From: Candidatus Poribacteria bacterium | GTDB lineage: Bacteria; Poribacteria; WGA-4E; WGA-3G | Direction of reading: 5' to 3' | Length of the DNA: 7,157 bases | Assembly: GCA_009845505.1 (NCBI GenBank) | Contig: VXZL01000501.1 | Span: 1 to 7,157 of the forward strand | Made by a program: the position numbers and the translations under genes | In this document: positions 1 through 4,367 of the stretch, piece by piece | How the letters are laid out: each line of letters starts with the position of its first letter | Numbering within the stretch: position 1 is the first letter of the stretch | Notes under the pieces: generated by a model | Databases searched by the model: none | Told to the model about the DNA's origin: nothing | What the model saw: the letters and a program-made list of their open reading frames with translations, nothing else

Positions 1-2
1 AC

Positions 3-17
3 GCTGGACACCCCAGC
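3..17. repeat. Small inverted repeat (hairpin), left member of a pair
   Basis: GCTGG at 3-7 pairs with CCAGC at 13-17 around the 5-nt loop ACACC. It stands 7 bp before the stronger hairpin at 25-46. The two look like members of one intergenic repeat family built on the same plan of GC-rich stem and short loop. The first may be incomplete, because the window begins 2 bp before it. Confidence 0.5.
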
Positions 18-24
18 CTTGGTA

Positions 25-46
25 GGTGCGGTTTCCCAACCGCACC
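25..46. repeat. Perfect 9-bp inverted repeat (hairpin), dispersed-repeat type
   Basis: GGTGCGGTT (25-33) and AACCGCACC (38-46) are exact reverse complements separated by the loop TCCC. No T-run follows on either strand (GGGCATC on the right, CTACCAAGG on the minus strand), so it does not look like an intrinsic terminator. From memory, very similar hairpins are scattered through intergenic DNA of Candidatus Poribacteria; this was not checked. Confidence 0.75.
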
Positions 47-164
47 GGGCATCACTGAAAAATAGAACCCCTTTTAAGAGGAATTATCAATTAGAGTTGG
101 TATAACTTGAGCTCGGTCTAAGGTTCTTCTTTGTAGCATAAACCGTATGAAGATGAGCATTTGC

Positions 165-236
165 AGCCCCAGCGGGGCGGAATGTGTATAGAAATGCCGT
201 CAACCCCCAAGGATAAGCCCCAGCGGGGCGAAATGT
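165..236. repeat. Two direct copies of a GC-rich palindromic repeat, 51 bp apart
   Basis: Copies at 165-185 and 216-236 are identical over 21 positions except one (G at 180 against A at 231). Each contains GCCCC-AGC-GGGGC, a 5-bp stem with a 3-nt loop, followed by G(G/A)AATGT. The intervening 30 bp (186-215) includes GTATAGAAATG and is not itself repeated. Two copies with a palindromic core resemble REP-like or miniature mobile repeats. There is no T-run to make either a terminator, and two units are too few for a CRISPR array. Confidence 0.75.
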
Positions 237-345
237 ATGTTCCGCTAAAAAATTGCTCAAACTTTAGTAATTAAGAGGTCCGTAGATAGGTGTGACTATT
301 GAAATCAAGGGTATCTGGCGGGGGTGCAATGTTTATTGTCTGAAT

Positions 346-378
346 CAGGATTTTCAAGATTGGAGAATGAACAGGATT
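346..378 (+). repeat. Short degenerate CAGGATT periodic tract
   Basis: CAGGATT occurs at 346-352, CAAGATT at 355-361 and CAGGATT at 372-378, giving steps of 9 and 17 bases. The remainder is AT-rich. It looks like a decayed short tandem array of a roughly 9-bp unit in the intergenic region, about 70 bp beyond the end of the ATPase gene. No function is assigned. Confidence 0.45.
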
Positions 379-450
379 ATAGGCTTCCTTGGTTAAGTTC
401 TATCTTTTACACCGATTAGCACTAACTGTTCTTACATTTAGAGAGTTTCC

Positions 451-3255
451 CTACTCTTCCTCAAACTCCTGTGTGGTAAACCGCAACGTTCGACAATTCT
501 CCGTCACCGTGCGGACAACATCATCAGGGATTCCATCCGAAACATTGGCTTCAATATCCATCGTTATTTTTACATCTGCGCCCGGTAGACTGGTGAGATG
601 TTGTACGACTTCCTCTATAACCTGCTGCGCATCGCGTCCTGTCCGTATTGGATCCAAGTTAACAGTGCCATAGAAGCGTTTGGATTTCGCTGCTTGTGGA
701 GGCGTGGTTCCGGTCTCCATATCTTCTGTTTGTTCTGTTGATGTACCATGAGGTTGTCCATCTTCTTTTATACCGGGGTCCGACTGCGAAGGATCTGCTT
801 CTGTTTGCTGCGCCGCATCTGCTTCAAGTTGTTTTGCTGCCCCATCAGGCTTTACCAACACACTTGGGTCTTCAAGGTAGATTGAACCACCAGTACTGCC
901 GAATTGTAACCCGTTATACCTTCCTGTGTCATCAACACTATTTGCATATCCAAATTCTTTTGTTTTAATCCCTTCCCAAACGGTCTCAAGGAGGACATCA
1001 GAATCGCGTAGGCGCGACAGATATAGGTATGTCGCAAGGCACTCCCACACCCGCTTGAGGCTGATATGGTCTGCGTCTTTCCAAAGCCAATTGTCCAGTT
1101 CCATCTTTAACAAAACAGGCGACCATTTTGTGATGAGCTGCTGGTCGTTTCGGACTTTCGCGACTGCCTTTGCAACTGGATTGTCATCCGACCCCGGAAT
1201 GCGTGTTTCTTCCCACACAATTGGGTCTGTTCCTTCTTGGGTTGGAACAAGGAGCCAACTGTAAGCTTCATTGAGTCGTATCACGACGGTGTCATTGCTC
1301 TGATCTTTACCACGCCTCGCTTCGCGCCGCTGGTTAGCATCAAGGTTCAATGCCTCAGTTTCTTGGATAATTGAATCCCATGCAAGATAACGACGGGTTT
1401 CGCGTTCAAGCGGTTCCCATTCTCTGGTGTCAAGTGCAACGAAAACAAGCATATTGCGATACGTTCTTGGGGGCTTGCCACGTTTACCTAAAATCTCTGA
1501 TGCAGTTGTGAGTGCCGCTGAATCTTGCATTCTTGCCTGATGCCCGGTTGTGGGTGAGAGGATTACCAATCTCGCCATTGATTCGTCCGGCACCTCTGCT
1601 GGCGAAGGACACGGGTGGACGGCTCTAAAATCTCCACGCCTTTGCGTCTGTTGACGCAATCGGCGAACAACTTCCGTTTCTACGACTTCCGGTTCTAACT
1701 TAGCGGCACGATCTTCCATTATTCTGCGGAGGTTCGGGTGCGTATCATACCAGTACCGTTGGGCGCGGGTATAAAGGTGGGTCAATCGATCTGTCAGATG
1801 TCTGGTTGCATCATTGAACACAGAGACGTGTTCATCGGGTTGTACGACACCGAGGCGAATCCGCATTTCTTCAAGACCGCGTACGGCTTGCCCACCCCCA
1901 TGTGGCGCGCTGCCCATGAAGATTGTGCGTGCCACACGTCGCGCTGCTGAGATTTCGCCGAAACGAGTGTTCCCTTCATCAATCGCGCGAGGCTCGGAAC
2001 GGCCGCCATCCACGTCCTTATCCACAACGGTGTTCCAATTCTCCGGCAGGTAACGTAGGAGTTCCTCGCGCACACGTGGCGAGTCGAGAGGGATAGAGCC
2101 GGGAAGAATTAGTGGGGCACGATCTTCGTTTATCCATAGGTGATGGATAACGGCTGCCATGAAGCGCAGCACCCCCCGAGTTTTCTGGAAGTTCTCAAGG
2201 GGTGACCAGTCGTCATAGAGTCTATCGAATAGTTCAGGATGGAGCGGATATGCCCGCCGAAGTCGATCAAGATAGGGTGTTTCACGGCATTCAACTGGGA
2301 AATCTGAAGGGTTTTCGTCGTATAATTGGGTAAACGCTCGGCAGACTGCATCACGAGTCGTTTCATCTTTGACGGGTGAAAACAACCGCCGCCGTACAAT
2401 TTCAAAACCTTCGTCTGCATCAACAGGTCTCCAAACTCCTTCAAGCCTACCAATCGTCTGTTGAATCCGCTCCAATGCTGCTTGTCCAGCCTCACCTCCG
2501 ATTTCGATATCGGATTCGGGGATAGAAGCGACGAGTTGACTCCGCTCCGCATTTTTGACTGCTTCTGTCAAAGACTGCACAAAGGTTAAGTTCGCGTCAA
2601 ACGAACCTGCTGGCAAGCCATTGACCCCGTATATGTTACGGGTATACGCGACTAATTCATCTATGAGGATAATCGCGGGACCGAATTCGTTGAGGAGTGT
2701 GGTGAGGTCGTTTGCGCCGGGGGCAACACTCTTTTCGTCCGCTGCTTGGACGATTGCATATCCGTCTTGTCCACCGAGCTGCGCCGCAATGTTTCCCCAA
2801 AGTGTTCGAGTTGTAATGCCTTGGACTTTTTGTGTGCGGGATGGATTGAGAGCCGTTCCGACGATTACAGCGAAACGAGCCATTGGGAGTTCACTAACTT
2901 CTGCTTCATTGAGGATCAATTCTGCCCCTTCCATCTGATCGACAGTTGCCTCCCCGCGAAGCAAATGATACAACGCCAACATGCTATGCGTTTTCCCACC
3001 ACCGAATGCGGTTTTCAGCTGGACAATCGGTTCCCCGTCTTTACTTGTTATCTGCTTAACAGCGGTAGCGAGTAGCCGTCGCATGCCTGCTGTGAGGTAG
3101 GTTCGAGCGAAAAATTCTATCGGATCTTGGTATTCCGCATCGGCATTGCCCGCGATAACTTCACTGAGGTTCGCGGCGAATTCCGCTTGGTGATAACGTC
3201 CTGTCGCAATGTCGGGATGTGGCGTGACAATCTCTCGCCACGGTGTGAGTGGCAT
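451..3255 (-). CDS. DUF499-family P-loop ATPase (COG1483-like)
   Basis: This 934-aa AAA+-type ATPase belongs by its motifs to the DUF499/COG1483 family. Walker A is AFGGGKTHS at 83-91 and Walker B is IILIDELVAYTRN at 195-207 with D199-E200. A sensor-like strand, LVASIPES, is at 241-248. The conserved block YPLHPELFDRLYDDW is at 336-350, followed by FQKTRGVLRFMA at 356-367. The family is seen beside DUF1156 methylases, and PglY/BrxC-type BREX ATPases are related; its probable role is energy-dependent target surveillance or remodelling, but this is not shown here. An acidic low-complexity linker (about 802-857, rich in E, D, Q, P and T) precedes a C-terminal domain (about 858-934) opening with KRFYGTVNLDP and containing DDVVRTVTENCRTLRF, which resembles other DUF499 C-termini. 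ATG at 3255 is preceded by GGGAGG (3267-3262) with a 6-nt spacer. The gene is intact and last in the operon. No transmembrane segment or signal peptide is visible, so it should be cytoplasmic. Confidence 0.9.
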   Translation of the reverse strand: MPLTPWREIVTPHPDIATGRYHQAEFAANLSEVIAGNADAEYQDPIEFFARTYLTAGMRRLLATAVKQITSKDGEPIVQLKTAFGGGKTHSMLALYHLLRGEATVDQMEGAELILNEAEVSELPMARFAVIVGTALNPSRTQKVQGITTRTLWGNIAAQLGGQDGYAIVQAADEKSVAPGANDLTTLLNEFGPAIILIDELVAYTRNIYGVNGLPAGSFDANLTFVQSLTEAVKNAERSQLVASIPESDIEIGGEAGQAALERIQQTIGRLEGVWRPVDADEGFEIVRRRLFSPVKDETTRDAVCRAFTQLYDENPSDFPVECRETPYLDRLRRAYPLHPELFDRLYDDWSPLENFQKTRGVLRFMAAVIHHLWINEDRAPLILPGSIPLDSPRVREELLRYLPENWNTVVDKDVDGGRSEPRAIDEGNTRFGEISAARRVARTIFMGSAPHGGGQAVRGLEEMRIRLGVVQPDEHVSVFNDATRHLTDRLTHLYTRAQRYWYDTHPNLRRIMEDRAAKLEPEVVETEVVRRLRQQTQRRGDFRAVHPCPSPAEVPDESMARLVILSPTTGHQARMQDSAALTTASEILGKRGKPPRTYRNMLVFVALDTREWEPLERETRRYLAWDSIIQETEALNLDANQRREARRGKDQSNDTVVIRLNEAYSWLLVPTQEGTDPIVWEETRIPGSDDNPVAKAVAKVRNDQQLITKWSPVLLKMELDNWLWKDADHISLKRVWECLATYLYLSRLRDSDVLLETVWEGIKTKEFGYANSVDDTGRYNGLQFGSTGGSIYLEDPSVLVKPDGAAKQLEADAAQQTEADPSQSDPGIKEDGQPHGTSTEQTEDMETGTTPPQAAKSKRFYGTVNLDPIRTGRDAQQVIEEVVQHLTSLPGADVKITMDIEANVSDGIPDDVVRTVTENCRTLRFTTQEFEEE

Positions 3256-3289
3256 CAGTTTCCTCCCATAATAAAGTATCGTAAAACTT

Positions 3290-3937
3290 CTAAAGGACGC
3301 GCTGCATAGGGATCCGAGGGATAGCTACTGCAAGTTCGCTTCGGAGTGCTTTAATCTCTTCGGACAAGAATGTGAGCAGTCGGCGCATCATTTGTGTCGC
3401 AGCGTTTGTTGGTCGGGCTTCAATTATACGTTTAAGTTCTTCATAGAGTTGAGAGGCTTCTGTGAATCGCGTCCATTTGCGCGTTCGCTCTTGCCGGTGT
3501 TGCTGCAGCCATGCGCGATTGAGGCGGAGCATCGAAATATGGTACTCGCCACAGGCTGTAATCGGTTTGAGGAAACCTTCATCAGATTCTAAAAAATGAA
3601 CACCGTAGTCCATTTCACGACAGGGATCGGCGAAGCGATACCCTCGACGACGCTGCTTACTTGTTGGCCATTTGTCATGTTTTATCATATTGCAAGGTAT
3701 ACAGACCCAATATAGATTGCTGTAGTCGTTGACGGGGCCTCGCTTGCTTCGCGGTTTAAAGTGGTCAACGCAAAAAGCGTGCGGTCCGCCCTTGAGCTGC
3801 TCATGGGCACCACAATATGCACAACGGTAGTCAAAGTCTTGGCGCAAATAAGGTTCGGCGTTCCGATAACCCATTCTGCCTTGCATCTTAGGCGGTGATG
3901 CTCGTCTGCGAATACGAGGAGGCGTTTTGTCGTTCAC
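3290..3937 (-). CDS. HNH endonuclease
   Basis: This 215-aa protein carries a zinc-supported HNH (His-Me finger) nuclease domain at about residues 30-95. The zinc knuckles are C39/C42 (CAYC) and C79/C82 (CIPC). The catalytic region has D58-H59 in VDHFKPRS, N74 in DYSNLYWVC, and N83 in CNMIKHDKW, so the third position is N, a common variant. All key positions are present, so it should be active on DNA. The region after the fold (about 98-150, with RFADPCREMDYGVHF and LRLNR) resembles the extension seen in many stand-alone HNH proteins. The rest is helical and basic. The N-terminus (RIRRRASPP) is strongly basic. The start is GTG at 3937, sharing a GTGA overlap with the stop of the Phd-like gene, with GAGGG (3949-3945) 7 nt upstream; the first internal ATG lacks such support. 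Its position suggests either the nuclease effector of the methylase/ATPase system or the toxin of a Phd-HNH pair. Both are inference. Confidence 0.88.
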   Translation of the reverse strand: MNDKTPPRIRRRASPPKMQGRMGYRNAEPYLRQDFDYRCAYCGAHEQLKGGPHAFCVDHFKPRSKRGPVNDYSNLYWVCIPCNMIKHDKWPTSKQRRRGYRFADPCREMDYGVHFLESDEGFLKPITACGEYHISMLRLNRAWLQQHRQERTRKWTRFTEASQLYEELKRIIEARPTNAATQMMRRLLTFLSEEIKALRSELAVAIPRIPMQRVL

Positions 3938-4353
3938 ACCAATTCCCTCAATTCGCGCAGTTTGGCAATGACTTCGTCAAACCGTTGCATCCAATTTTTG
4001 TCACGCGCGGCAGAGCGTCTTTGCATAGATTGTATAAGCGGCTGTGCCGCTTCTGCCTTATCTAACTGCTGATCTAATTTCGACAACGTAATTTCTTCTT
4101 CTTTTGTCAGACCAGTAGAAAATTTCTTATCCAATAAACTGTGATACGCTTCAAGTACCTGCATTGGGAGTTCATAAGCGAGGGCGTTTTCATCTTCATC
4201 TGGATGCAATTTGCGATACTCATCCATTGGAACGATCGCGGCTACAGGTTTCCCGTTATGCTTAAGTACAAGGCTTTCATGCGCTTCCCACGTTGCCCGC
4301 AGTAAGTTTTCAACCTGACGCGGAAGGTCATCTAATGAAATCGTTTTATTCAT
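3934..4353 (-). CDS. Phd/YefM-like antitoxin-type protein with helical C-terminal extension
   Basis: This 139-aa protein has an N-terminal part (about residues 1-50) resembling Phd/YefM antitoxins. It runs ISLDDLPRQVENLL, then a strand and turn with HNGKPVAAIVPMDEYRKL at about 32-49; the GKPVAAIVP core is characteristic of the fold. In that family this part dimerises, binds operator DNA and represses its own operon, while the tail neutralises a toxin. The tail here (about 60-139) is long, charged and predicted helical, rich in K, E, Q and R, and ends in a KLRELRELV helix. ATG at 4353 is chosen because GAGGAG (4367-4362) lies 8 nt upstream. The alternative GTG at 4362 (142 aa) overlaps that ribosome binding site and has none of its own. 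The gene is coupled to the methylase before it and overlaps the HNH gene after it by 4 bp. The usual partner would be a Doc, YoeB or PIN toxin; here the neighbour is an HNH nuclease. An antitoxin or transcriptional regulator role is inferred. Confidence 0.72.
   Translation of the reverse strand: MNKTISLDDLPRQVENLLRATWEAHESLVLKHNGKPVAAIVPMDEYRKLHPDEDENALAYELPMQVLEAYHSLLDKKFSTGLTKEEEITLSKLDQQLDKAEAAQPLIQSMQRRSAARDKNWMQRFDEVIAKLRELRELV
3945..3949 (-). promoter_or_regulatory. Ribosome binding site of the HNH nuclease (GTG start)
   Basis: On the minus strand GAGGG lies 7 nt before the GTG at 3937, inside the last codons of the Phd-like gene. Together with the 4-bp GTGA stop/start overlap it supports the GTG start and coupled translation of restrainer-like protein and nuclease. 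Confidence 0.72.
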
Positions 4354-4357
4354 GACT

Positions 4358-4367
4358 ATCACTCCTC
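4358..4367 (-). promoter_or_regulatory. Ribosome binding site of the Phd-like gene, containing the methylase stop codon
   Basis: On the minus strand GAGGAGTGAT is close to the ideal Shine-Dalgarno consensus, and GAGGAG ends 8 nt before the ATG at 4353. The TGA inside it (4361-4359) is the methylase stop, so a ribosome terminating on the methylase sits on this site. This decides the start in favour of ATG 4353 over GTG 4362 and indicates translational coupling. Confidence 0.8.

Larger units (their letters stand above)
1..450. other. Gene-free intergenic segment rich in short repeats
   Basis: No coding sequence is supported here. The only open frame of any size that touches it, on the plus strand from 389, runs into the ATPase gene as an antisense shadow and has no family resemblance. 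The segment holds two adjacent small hairpins near the left edge, two copies of a GC-rich palindromic unit, and a short CAGGATT-type periodic tract, each listed separately. It is downstream of the ATPase but shows no hairpin followed by a T-run on the minus strand, so no intrinsic terminator can be called. The stretch at about 240-340 shows nothing recognisable. Confidence 0.7.

Noticed and set aside
25..46. Intrinsic terminator for the operon
   Set aside because: The hairpin is strong but has no T-run on either strand and lies about 400 bp beyond the ATPase stop.
107..139. TTGAGC ... TAGCAT as a rightward promoter
   Set aside because: The spacer is 21 bp, both boxes are poor, and there is no gene downstream on that strand.
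165..236. CRISPR array
   Set aside because: There are only two repeat units, the repeated stretch is 21 bases with one mismatch, and no cas gene is present.
389..673. Plus-strand open frame of 94 codons at the left intergenic border
   Set aside because: Most of it is antisense to the C-terminus of the ATPase, it has no ribosome binding site I can see, and its product resembles no family.
2130..2552. 140-codon minus-strand frame within the ATPase gene
   Set aside because: It lies in another frame of a gene with clear conserved motifs in that region and has no independent support.
4360..4362. GTG at 4362 as the start of the Phd-like gene
   Set aside because: It overlaps the Shine-Dalgarno sequence that serves the ATG at 4353 and has no good site of its own upstream.
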